Assembly (NCBI GenBank): GCA_033782935.1
Contig: JAWQEG010002509.1
Location: 62,501-126,500, forward strand
Source: Petrolisthes cinctipes
Lineage: Eukaryota; Arthropoda; Malacostraca; Decapoda; Porcellanidae
DNA length: 64,000 nt
Direction: 5' to 3'
The notes below the pieces were generated by a model. That model was not told the DNA's origin. It worked only from the letters and a program-made list of their open reading frames with translations, and ran no database searches. Positions 11,051 to 20,339 of this stretch are shown here, in pieces (the stretch's first letter is position 1; each line of letters starts with the position of its first letter). Both the position numbers and the translations under genes were made by a program.

Positions 11051-11990
11051 ATGTGTTGTTTATCATATTTTCTGCCTGAAGGATTGGTCGTTTTAATTCG
11101 TGAACATAGCCCGGACCACTGCCTTTCACTTCTTCAATTGTCCCTCCTTTCCTTTTATTTCCTTCCTTTCTATCTTCATCTCCTTTGTGTCTTGTGCGAT
11201 CCTCTTTTTTTCCTCTTTATTTTTATTCCGTGGAAATCGTACAGGTCTCCAGTTTACTTTCTGGTGTGCCCCTCCAATATGACTTTCAATTAAATTTTCT
11301 TGAGTGAACTTAGTATTCCCATATCAAGCATTTTTTGTTCTGTATAGATTATGTGCATATCAGGTTGGATATATAGAACTGGGCAAAAAAAAAAAGTTTA
11401 TTTTTGGTGAAGTGTGATGAATGGTAACGTTACCAATTCATTTCAAATTATTAAACGGAAATATAAATAGATTATGTCTTTCACAGGCATCTCTAAGAAA
11501 GTTGGTCAAGTTTCCGTCATTATTTTCATATTTCATTATTGCTCTCAAACCGACCACATGCTATAATTTAAACATTGCAGTCATACCCACAACTATAAAC
11601 TTATAATCGACAGGTTAACTTAATCTCAGTCAAGATATAGTGCTAAGTTTATTAAAATATTCTTAAGAGCAGTTTAAAAATGATATTGATGGTGTTGTTT
11701 TTGTGTTCAATGTAAATACTGGATCATTTTTGTTGGCGAGAAAAACAAGCTCCAAGAAAACTGGCTAAGTTACAGAGCAAGGTCACCAGCCAAGGTCAAA
11801 TGATGTTAGAGTTCTGCTTCATCAACGCTGATGGTGGTGCAGGAATTGGAGAGATGATCGGGATATTGCCCCAACTGAAATACAAGAGACAGTCTGGAAA
11901 TTCGGTAGATATGATGCGAGTCATGATAATATAGCATTACAAGCAGGATCACACAATTATCTTATTGCTTATTGTTGTTATTATCGAATC
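11050..11990. other. Unique non-coding DNA
   Basis: Nothing recognised. A frame downstream of a stop at about 11834 stays open for some 70 codons into the purine-rich tract at 12000, but I do not recognise the peptide. Confidence 0.5.
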
Positions 11991-11999
11991 TTCACTGGT

Positions 12000-12445
12000 C
12001 TGACTGTGAGAGAGAAGAGAAGGGAGCGGGACAGTGTGAGAAAAGAGAAGCAGAGTGAGATGAGATGAGAGGGGTTGGTTAAGAGACGAGAGGGACAATA
12101 TGAAAAATAATATTAAAAACAAAGTTAAAGAGAATATGGTCAAAATGAAAGTTGAAATGATAGGTACAGGGTGAAAGTAAAGTGAGTCAGAGTTAGAAAA
12201 GAGAGGAGCAGGGCGAGAGACGACAGGATCAGAGTGAGAAATAAAAAGGCAAGATCAGAGTGAGAAATAAAAAGGGCAGGATAAGATGTGAGATGAAAGG
12301 GTCAGAATGAGACACAAGAGGGAAAAAAATTAGAAGTGCAAACCAGTAAGCTAAAAACAAAAAGATAAGAGACATAAAACGAAGAATAGTGATACACGCA
12401 ACCCGGGAAGACGAAAACAAAAAATAATAATACAAAAAATAAGAT
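12000..12445. repeat. Purine-rich degenerate repeat
   Basis: The + strand is dominated by GAGAGAAGAG and by two copies of AGATCAGAGTGAGAAATAAA or close variants (about 12228 and 12253). Confidence 0.8.
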
Positions 12446-12550
12446 ATGAGGATAGAGCAGCGTAACATATCGGAGGTGACGCCTTGTGACACCCTTCTAT
12501 TCCACCCAGCCGACCTCATCCCTGTAATGATGACACGCAGACTCCCTTAC

Positions 12551-12640
12551 CTGCTTCCCGTCCCTCCCTGCCCTCGCTCCCTGCTTCCCGTCCCTCCCTG
12601 CCCTCGCTCCCTGCTTCCCGTCCCTCCCTGTCCCCGCTCC
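12551..12640. repeat. 30-bp minisatellite, 3 copies
   Basis: The unit beginning CTGCTTCCCGTCCCTCCCTG starts at 12551, 12581 and 12611. Copies 1 and 2 look identical and copy 3 has two differences. Confidence 0.95.
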
Positions 12641-12699
12641 CTACCTTCCTCGTCCCCTATCTAGCTTCTCACTACGGCTGGCCATCTTCTATCTTGTGC

Positions 12700-13010
12700 C
12701 TACCTACCTACTTACCTACACCAACCTACCTACCTACCTTTTCGATATGGCCATACTATAGTCTATTCTCACACCCATCCCATCTCCTCTTTCACCTGTC
12801 CTGTCTCCATTCTTCCTCTGGCCATACTCCTTCTCCACCTGGCCACCCCTTACTTACTCTCTCTGGCCATCCCTTCCCCCTCTCTCTTCCACTTCACGAC
12901 CATCCTCCCCCCTCCCCTCACCTACTTCCACTGACCAATCCTCTCTCTCCCACTTCACGGCCATTACTCCCCTCCCCCCCTTCTATTCTCCTCCTCCCAT
13001 TGACCAACGG
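12700..13010. repeat. (ACCT)n and CCT-rich tract
   Basis: (ACCT)n at about 12700-12738, followed by roughly 250 bp of C/T-rich sequence with repeated TGGCCATCC/CACTTCACGGCCAT motifs. Confidence 0.75.
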
Positions 13011-13149
13011 AGGGAATATTGCTTCAGTGAGGAGGGATAAAAATCGAGTCCATTATTAGGGTGCGAGGGTGACGGTGAGAAATGGAAAGTTGTCCTAATA
13101 CGGAGCGAGCAACGCCTCCTGCCTTGATGACTGGAAGGGTAAAGGTGGT

Positions 13150-13172
13150 GGTGGTGGTGGTGGAGGTCCTTC
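13150..13172. repeat. (GGT)n array
   Basis: Short GGT trinucleotide run directly upstream of the ACAACG array. Confidence 0.85.
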
Positions 13173-13179
13173 CCTACCC

Positions 13180-13535
13180 AACAACAACGACGACAACGAC
13201 AAAAACAACAACGACGACAACGACGACGACAACGACGACGACAACGACAACAACGACGACGACGACAACAACGACGACGACAACAACAAAAACGACGACA
13301 ACAACAACAACAACGACGACGACAACAACAACAACAACGACAACAACAACGACGACGACAACAACAACAACAACGACGACTACAACAACAACAACGACGA
13401 CTACAACAACGACAACGACAACAATGACAACAACAACGACGACAACGACATCTACAAGAACAACAACAATAACAACAACAACAACGACAACGACAACAAC
13501 AATAACAATAACAACAACAACAACAAAACAACAAA
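13180..13535. repeat. (ACA/ACG)n trinucleotide array, about 355 bp
   Basis: Mixed ACA and ACG triplets (ACAACGACGACAACG...) persist in one register, with rare AAA, TAC, ATC and AAT substitutions. Because the register is kept, all frames stay open (poly-Thr on +, poly-Val on -). There are no other coding signs. Confidence 0.95.
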
Positions 13536-13539
13536 TAAT

Positions 13540-13860
13540 GGTGTCCTGTGACAGTAGTGGTGTGGTGGTAATGGTGTGGTGTGATGGTAATGGGTTTCTG
13601 GTTGCACGGCGCGACTCGGGAAGGAATAGAAGGTAATGGAGTTCCACAGAAATGACCCGGTAGAGCTTGGGGAAGTAATGGTGTCCCAGTTACTTGTTGG
13701 AGATTGGGAAGGTAATAAATAAATAGTGCCCTGCAGAGTTACCCAATAGAGCTTGCATGGTCCAATACTGGGGTCATGGTTATTCGGTATATAGAGCTTG
13801 GGAAGGCCCTGGTGGGAGTCTGGTTGCGTGTACAGAGCTTGTGTTGGTTACTGACATTTG
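13540..13860. repeat. Degenerate ~60-bp repeat with GGTAATGG and GAGCTTGGGAAGG
   Basis: GGTAGAGCTTGGGGAAGTAATGG-type segments recur irregularly (about 13660, 13700, 13750, 13795), giving a decayed minisatellite. Confidence 0.6.
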
Positions 13861-13869
13861 TGGTATATA

Positions 13870-14735
13870 CGATTCTTGCATATAATTGTGATCTGATTCT
13901 TCTGGATTAGATAATATAGTGTTCTGGGAATGCGACCTGAAAATGGTAGTGTTCTTATAAAATTGTATATCCATACATATACACACATATATTGTTCCGT
14001 CGTCAAGCGCTCACTAAGAATGTAACAATAATTTCGTTAATTACCGGAACATTAACATTTTACCAGTTAATGATTCACTTTTATTCCTTAATTGGCGTAC
14101 CTATGAACCTTCGACCTTTTCTGCTACATAAGGAATACAGAATTCGTAAAAATATAGTGCTTTTTTTCTGCTCTTTCATGCGGCTGTTCAAGGAATGCAT
14201 ATACACTGTGCTATAGGTATAAACAGTGGTAATTACAAGTACGAGACACTTTGCTGGCCCCTTCCCCTCCCCACTCGCTGAGGGGAGGTTGACGGGTGGG
14301 ACAAGTATAGCTGAAGGAAGTTTGAGATTGGCTAAAGAGAGGCTAAGAGGCAGGGATGAGTCTGAACAGCTGGAGGAAATATTTGGTAGGAAGAAGGAAA
14401 TTATTAAGCTGTAAAGGAGGGTAGATAGGCTGTAGAGCTGAGGAAGGAATACGGTATCGAAGTCAGAGAAGCTGTTGAAGGTGTCATAATAGCAACTAAG
14501 TATGTGACCCGGATACAGTATACAACCTGACATGAAAAGAGCAGTGTCCTCCTTCCCTCCCTCCTCAGTCATGGTTCCCACAGTCAGTCCTACTATTACC
14601 AGGTTACTGTCACTCCCTCACACCCACCTCGGTTGATACTTTCACCTCCCCTCCCCCTCACACCACTGAGATACAACAATAATTTATGTGAAAAATGAGT
14701 TTGTCTTGAGGTGATGCGTAGCTGGTGTAAACGAA
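13870..14735. other. Unique non-coding DNA
   Basis: No repeats or domains recognised. A reverse-strand frame of 166 codons (14081-14581) crosses it, but its composition (Ser/Leu/Tyr-rich) and lack of any recognisable motif do not suggest a gene. Confidence 0.55.
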
Positions 14736-14739
14736 CAGG

Positions 14740-15140
14740 TGTGTGAGAGTTGTCTGAACGTTCTAGTCAGCCACAACCCCGGGGAGACAGCGTGCAACAC
14801 GTGTAGTGGCAGGTGTGACCACACGCAGCAAAAACTAAGAAAACGTGCCCCTGGTGGCATAAGGAGGGCGTGGCCGCAAGAGGCTCCTCCCTCTTCCTCA
14901 TCCAGAGGGCATGAGGGGCGTGCCTGAAGGTCAGGCGTGACCTAAGGTGGCGCTGGGAGGCGGGGCAGTGGCCGCGTCACGGTCGCAGCAGGAACGACTC
15001 CCCTCCCTCCCTTCCTTCCTCCTCTAGCCGCCACGTCAGCACCTGGCGGTGGAGGTGGCGGCCGCGGACACCCTTGCTTGGAGGGGCGGCCTTGCCCACC
15101 ACTCCAATCGCCACTCACCAACCAGCCTTGCTCCACATTA
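14740..15140. promoter_or_regulatory. GC-rich island, possible promoter or first-exon region
   Basis: This ~400-bp block is clearly richer in G, C and CpG than its flanks and contains GGCGTGGCC, GGGGCGTGCC, GGCGGGGC and an E-box-like ACACGTGT near 14800. An inverted pair of AGGTCA half-sites (AGGTCA-N4-TGACCT, 14928-14943) resembles nuclear-receptor binding sites, although 4-bp spacing is not the classical ecdysone (1) or estrogen (3) arrangement. No transcript or TATA box can be confirmed. Confidence 0.25.
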
Positions 15141-15329
15141 TGACACCCTGCCAAATTTTCTTGTGATTATATTTCTTTGTGGCGGTAATGGCAGCGTACA
15201 GTGGCAGTTGAATCAGCCCTTGTGGTAACACGGAACAAAAAATCACCATCAACATTATATTGGCACTCTCCCTCTCACGCTAGGCAAGACTGTTCGTAGA
15301 AAAGATGCATAAGGGTATACAAAAAAAAT

Positions 15330-15348
15330 AATAATAATAATAATAAAA
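15330..15348. repeat. (AAT)n array
   Basis: AATAATAATAATAATAA run following an A-rich stretch. Confidence 0.9.
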
Positions 15349-15542
15349 TATGAAATCTTTCAGTAACAGAAATAGCACTCCTTCACAGGTATATCACAGC
15401 TGACCTAAACAGCAACATTCCTGAGACAAGTTGACCCAAATGAGTGCCAGGTGTTGTATTGGACTAGACTGACCATCTCCCACCCCAACCCTTGTGACCT
15501 ACCCAACAAGCACACCAACACTTTCTCTCCCCATGAACAAAG

Positions 15543-15603
15543 GCGGTCCCCCAGATGCCTGAAGAGCAACTCAGCGATGTGGTGAGGGCGAGCTGCATGA
15601 CAA
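15543..15603 (+). other. Candidate 61-nt internal exon
   Basis: A pyrimidine run (15521-15530) precedes AACAAAG at the left edge, giving an AG acceptor at 15541-15542. The right edge is a strong donor, ACAA then GTAAGT at 15604. Between them one frame is open and reads A-V-P-Q-M-P-E-E-Q-L-S-D-V-V-R-A-S-C-M-T. An in-frame TGA lies just upstream, as it would in an intron. I recognise no family, and the reverse strand is open here as well. Both canonical splice signals around an open frame make this the best exon candidate in the window, but chance is quite possible. Confidence 0.22.
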
Positions 15604-15990
15604 GTAAGTACCTGTAGCTCAGGTGGTCATGCAGCCCCTCCTCCCGCGGCCACCACGCCCATCACTACTGTGTTCGCCACCAGGGGCGCCACCGTCAGCT
15701 CTGGGTTAGTGAGGTGCGATGAGAGACCGCCTTCAGGAGCAGATTAGTGGCAGATGTTGTAACGGGGAACCTCCATTTCTCATCGCTGGTTATTTACCTT
15801 TTGATTCATCTCCAAGGATTTCCTGTAATTCTTTCCTCAAAAACAACTCGCCCTTTCTGGGAAAACTATTAGCATCTACTGTTTGAGGTTATAATACTTT
15901 ACAAACACTGTTTAGCCTCTGCTAACTAAATAGTTGTTAATAGAGTATTTCAATGTTATCAGAAAGATACGTGTTGTAAACGTATAAGAT

Positions 15991-16011
15991 AAAAAAAAAA
16001 AAAAAAAAAAA
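15991..16011. repeat. (A)n homopolymer
   Basis: An A run of about 21 bp. The DNA from 15750 to 16660 around it is unique, AT-rich and without recognised features. Confidence 0.9.
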
Positions 16012-16659
16012 CACATCCATACACACCGTCACATATTTTGATAGCACGGGCAATGGACACTTTCACACTTGTTGTTCCTATCTTATAAGACACCATCTGA
16101 GAAATTTGGAAAAGCAATACAAAACATAATTTTTTACATACTGTACATAAAAGTTATGTGAATACTACACTAACAATTTCACTAAAGAAGAAATGCCAGT
16201 GACTGAGGTGTAATTAGAACTCAGGCTAGAGTCAACATATTACATTTTTCATTGAGTTTGGATTTTAAATGTCTTCATTGCCAATCAGGAACTCTGGCTG
16301 AACTTATGTTATTATAGTTTTTTTTTTTTTTTCTTCCAGAGGGATATGTTATCTTAATTAAAAGGGGGATATATACTACATGAACGGTGGTGCAGCTCAT
16401 CTCAAGAGTGGTAGGGACATCAGCAGTCAGGCATTTAACTCTTACCATCACAAAAAGTTTACATGTATAGTCTGTTTTTCTGCACCTGGCCCATAATATC
16501 CTCAGCCGACATGAAAGACAAATCTATGCTCGCCACTTTGGGTTTAGGAGTGAGGCAGGCATCGACCAAACAGACTCACATTAAAGGTATCTGCTTTGTC
16601 ATTGAACATTCACCTTCAGCTACAGAAAAACAACAAAAAACAAACGATACATAACTGAG

Positions 16660-16880
16660 AGTAAGAAGCAGGGCGGCGTAGTGGAGGCTGTCAACACCCC
16701 GCCTCTTGTACGGCAAGGGCAGCAGCTGACATGTATTGTGCCCATCCTGCCCTTCCCTCGGGGTAGTACCAGTCTTCACACGCAGGTACTCACAACATCC
16801 ACCTGCGCACACTCCCCTCTCCTTAGGCTGGGCACCAGAGGGCACGGCCAGGTACACCCACCCTCAACCTCCACCCACCA
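16660..16880 (-). other. GC-richer patch with Cys-rich reverse-strand open frame
   Basis: A reverse-strand frame across this patch reads ...K-E-R-G-V-C-A-G-G-C-C-E-Y... and later T-P-R-E-G-Q-D-G-H-N-T-C. Possible splice signals (GCCCAG near 16828-16833 and GTGAGT at 16788-16793 on the reverse strand) would bound only about 34 nt. Cys-rich secreted domains can look like this, but I cannot assign one. Confidence 0.12.
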
Positions 16881-16899
16881 GGCCGACCCATTGAGAATT

Positions 16900-17630
16900 C
16901 TGTAGTTGTATCGCTAAGGGGGATGGTGGGAAAATGAATGAAGCTCACCTGTCGACAATGAGCATACAAACAGTTACATTACTCGCCTCTGTACAGTCTG
17001 GTTACCTACACCACTTGTCTCTTGCACGATGAATTATTATTGTGTTGCGTTAACAGCTTAACTGGCATAGGGAGGATATTAATATGAGTTTACCTCAATC
17101 ACTAATGATATTTTAGTCATATTATGCACCCTACCCGGTGCAGTATTAGTCACTTTAAGATCAATCAATACAAAGACAATGAATAACGAGAAAAACTAAT
17201 GAATTACCAACAACACTGATGGCTGTGTAATTATATAAAATAGGACAACGTTCTGTTTGTTATCTAAAGTTGGCCGTTTTCAGTGTCTGGCACCAGAAAA
17301 AACGAGTCCAATGCAAGGCAATTTTCATTATCTCGTTCGTACACGCCGGAAGCTGTTTGAATTCCCTTTTAGAAAATAGTGTACCGTGGGGCATAGTTGC
17401 CAGTTAGCAAATTTTCAACGGGAGATGAAAATTTTAAAATGCTTGTGAATAATGTCTGGAGCGTTTGAAGTAGATAGCACTGATTTCTGTGAACGAAAAT
17501 TATCATTATGCATTCCCATTCATTTCCCAATATATGTCCTTTAATCATCAGAAATCCAGGTTGAAAAATTACCCTGCTCTTGACAGCACTGAAGTTTATA
17601 AGAAGAAAACAATAGTCTAATCTCAGAATC
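16900..17630. other. Unique non-coding DNA
   Basis: AT-rich, without tandem repeats, recognised domains or long open frames. Confidence 0.6.
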
Positions 17631-17632
17631 TA

Positions 17633-17795
17633 TTGAGGGGAGCTTTTCTTGATGGTAAAGTGGAAGGCTACTGATTCCTCCTAACTATGCCAGAACATAG
17701 ACGACCTCAGTGGTGCTAATTGGGGATCTGTTAGGTGGCATAGTTTGGAGGAATCAGAGACCTTCTAATTCACCAATAAGAGAATCTCCCCTTAA
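17633..17795. mobile_element. TTAA palindromic MITE, subfamily A, copy 1
   Basis: The left arm (17637-17692) has GGGGAG at the end and then GATTCCTCCTAACTATGCCA. The right arm mirrors it with TGGCATAGTTTGGAGGAATC and ends AATCTCCCC. The right boundary is TTAA (17792-17795); the left is TTGA, a decayed TTAA. About 160 bp, no coding capacity. The TTAA target site points to a piggyBac-like mobiliser (established for that superfamily); the assignment itself is inference. Confidence 0.85.
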
Positions 17796-17945
17796 GGACC
17801 CTGTGATCATGTATGGTAATTGGAGACTTCTGGTTCCTCCTGACTATGCCACGAAACAAGCTCCTTCCATATAGGTGGTGTTTCGTAGCAATATTTGAAG
17901 GACTCATTTACCTCCATTTCTCTGACTACATCACAGGGTCCTTAA
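17792..17945. mobile_element. TTAA palindromic MITE, subfamily B, copy 1
   Basis: Begins TTAAGGACCCTGTGAT and ends with its exact complement, ATCACAGGGTCCTTAA. Inside lie GTTCCTCCTGACTATGCCAC on the left and GTTTCGTAGCAATATTTGAA on the right. It shares its left TTAA with the right end of the subfamily A element, so the two are fused head to tail. Confidence 0.88.
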
Positions 17946-17949
17946 GCTA

Positions 17950-18470
17950 TCACTTCTAACAGACTAGTAAACATACCACCAATAAACAATGTCAGTATTT
18001 GTATGGACTGAAATCTGTCAAATACAACTACTGTTTAATTAATCTTTCAAAGTACAGTACGAACTTCATTTTCACAACTTGCCAGAACTTGAAGAAGACG
18101 ATGAAAATGAAGTAACTTTGTCCTAAGCAGACTGTAAATAAACACAAACTTTATATTCATCAGGCAGGTCTAACAGTTTCCTAAATGTTGATGATGATGA
18201 TGATAAATGTCTGTCTTAATTGCCAAAAGTTTATCCCTCCAGGTAAAGCTGTCGGGAAAAATAGACATCCTTATCTTGGTGTAATGACGTTTGATCACTT
18301 ACTATAATGTTCCTAATTCAACCCTCGATACAAGTCAGGTGCCGAGGGGATTACCAAAAGAATACAAAGATGCGAGATGTTTGTAAAAGGGAGAATTGTT
18401 ATTCAATGATATCCAACACCAGTTCACCTTTATGTAAAAGAATAAAAAAGTACATTAATTGGAGTACAAA
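17950..18470. other. Unique non-coding DNA
   Basis: Nothing recognised apart from a short (GAT)n run near 18190-18205. Confidence 0.55.
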
Positions 18471-18476
18471 CCCAAA

Positions 18477-18612
18477 TTAACCCGAGCATGCTACTTTTGG
18501 CTATCGGAGAGTTGGTGCAGCTTGGAGTGAGTAGTGCTCATTTGCATCGGTGGTACACTTTGGAAGTATCAATAGCATTCAATTCGCGGACTACATCACA
18601 GTCCCCTTCAAT
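18477..18612. mobile_element. Decayed subfamily B-like palindrome
   Basis: The right end GACTACATCACAG.TCCCCTTCAA closely matches the right end of subfamily B. The left end starts at TTAA (18477-18480) but is otherwise poorly conserved. Probably an old copy. Confidence 0.45.
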
Positions 18613-18921
18613 AATATACTAGTAAAATATTCAAACATTTATTGTACATAAGATTTAACACCCCTGTCTATCTCACTTCCTTATGCAATTGTTGAGAAAT
18701 ACTCTCCTCTTGGCCAAGTGGCTGTAAGCAGGTTTTTACGATGTAATACTAGATTTCAAAGACAAAATAACAGGGGAGGTGTTACTGAGACTCGTCCTGG
18801 TCTGTGATTGGTTAGTTCCGAGGGCATGTCTGGGCTCCAGGCGAAGAAAGTTATAAGCAACTAAAGAATGGATCAAGACCTCTAATAAAATGCAGTTTCA
18901 GAAATATATTTCATATCCTAT

Positions 18922-19138
18922 GTACAGTCGGCCTCAGGAAATCATATACACCACTGTGACATCAAGGGTTCCTAACAACTAGAAAATTTAGGGCATCATT
19001 TTCCTAATGCCAGACTTTTTGGTAATGTTATTTGGCTAATACTTGAATTAGTCAGCAAAACAATCCCTAAAGTAGGTGCAGAATATGGACCCCTTTTAGC
19101 CAGTACTCTGTGTACTTATTCCTAAGGCCGACTGTACA
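18922..19138. mobile_element. Tc1/mariner-like MITE (TA-flanked, TIR CAGTCGGCCT...)
   Basis: The left end reads TACAGTCGGCCTCAGGAA and the right end is TTCCTAAGGCCGACTGTA. Terminal inverted repeats of about 20 bp are flanked by TA, the Tc1/mariner target site. The reverse complement of the right arm continues ATAAGTACACAG, matching ATCATATACACC on the left less well. The internal ~170 bp shows no transposase motif. Ends starting CAGT and flanked by TA are typical of Tc1-type elements. Confidence 0.8.
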
Positions 19139-19500
19139 TTAAATCACTGGACGCGACAGATAACTGGCACATGGAAGCTTGGCATAACTTGGTGGACCAT
19201 CAATCTGACTATGAAGTACCACCACACGACAATATATGAGAATGACAACCATGATTCTTAGTTTCGAGTGATATGACCAGACAGTGGCTCAGCTGAGTTT
19301 CCAGTCAGCTCGTCAGAATAACACGTATTCATTAATAACGAGAACAAATCCAATTTACCTTTGCGTGTAACTTGGTCTACGATAAGGCATGACCCTTGCC
19401 TCAAATATTATACCTCAGCACAAAGATTATATGGATATATAAATAAGTAAGCACATTTATCCCCCAAATCAACAATAACAAATGTCTTCTTCAGGATCAA

Positions 19501-19741
19501 ACTAGGGATTTAGCCAAGGCACTTTAGACAAATAAAAATCTCTGAATAAAGTTCTTCAAGCAAAATTAAAGAGTGAACCAAAGACGTCGACAATTAGAGG
19601 CAATGTATGTGGCTTGTTAGAGAACAGGTTGTGCAACAGGAAACAAGAGTTAATGAAGGATTATTACCATGGACACCAGTCAACAGTAGCGTGCCTCAGG
19701 GAGCAGTGTTGGGACCTGTTCTCTTCACAATATTTTTTACC
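19501..19741 (+). mobile_element. Non-LTR retrotransposon reverse-transcriptase relic
   Basis: Three frames together carry the conserved order of a Jockey/I/CR1-type RT. Frame of 19507: D-L-A-K-A (usual D-F-S-K-A-F-D), then a stop at 19525. Frame of 19545: N-K-V-L-Q-A-K-L-K-S...I-R-G-N-V...L-E-N-R-L-C-N-R-K-Q. After a shift in the A-rich stretch at 19641-19646, it continues R-V-N-E-G-L-L-P-W-T-P-V-N-S-S-V-P-Q-G-A-V-L-G-P-V-L-F (VPQG...LF at 19691-19726). The YADD-type catalytic box that should follow is missing; the match stops at about 19741. It is an ancient 5'- and 3'-truncated pseudogene fragment with at least one stop and two frameshifts. Confidence 0.85.
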
Positions 19742-19779
19742 AGGCATCAACAGTCAACACATAAACACACCACGAAAAC

Positions 19780-20330
19780 TGATGGGTGGGAGGGAGGGAG
19801 TGAGGGAGAGCATACATACACACTCCCTCCACTGCACTCCCTCGATTTCTCATTCACTATTAACTTTTTTTTTTTTTCTTCCCTTCCTCTCTCTCCCTTA
19901 TCATGGTAATCCTCTACCTATAACCATAACGTATATCCATTACCCTCATCATTACCTTCTCTGTACTCTGTTTATCATTAACTTTTGCCTATACCTAAAT
20001 TCCCTTCATCACCAGTTCCATGATAACCTATAACCTCTCCCAATTTTCCCTTCAATGAAACTCGTCCCTTGCCTCCTCCATTAACTCCATTCTCTCCATT
20101 CTCTCCTCCATAATCACACACTCGTCAATTCCCTACACCACATCCATCCACTTCCTTCCATTCCCTCCCTCCCTCCCTCCACAGTAAACCCCTCTCTATA
20201 TTCCCTCCACCCCATAACACTTTTTTCCCATTTCCTCCCTCACATTCCCTTCCCTATATCAGGTTCTCCATTCCATCCATTACTATAACCCCTTCTCACC
20301 ATTCCTTCTCCCCTTCATCTACATTCTACC
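19780..20330. repeat. CT/CCATT-rich low-complexity DNA
   Basis: Pyrimidine-rich sequence with many TCCATT, CCCTCC and ACCATAAC units, plus a T run at 19866-19878. No defined period. Confidence 0.7.
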
Positions 20331-20339
20331 CACTGCAGC

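Noticed and set aside
13082..13636. Poly-Thr and poly-Val open frames
   Set aside because: ACA/ACG triplet repeat kept in register.
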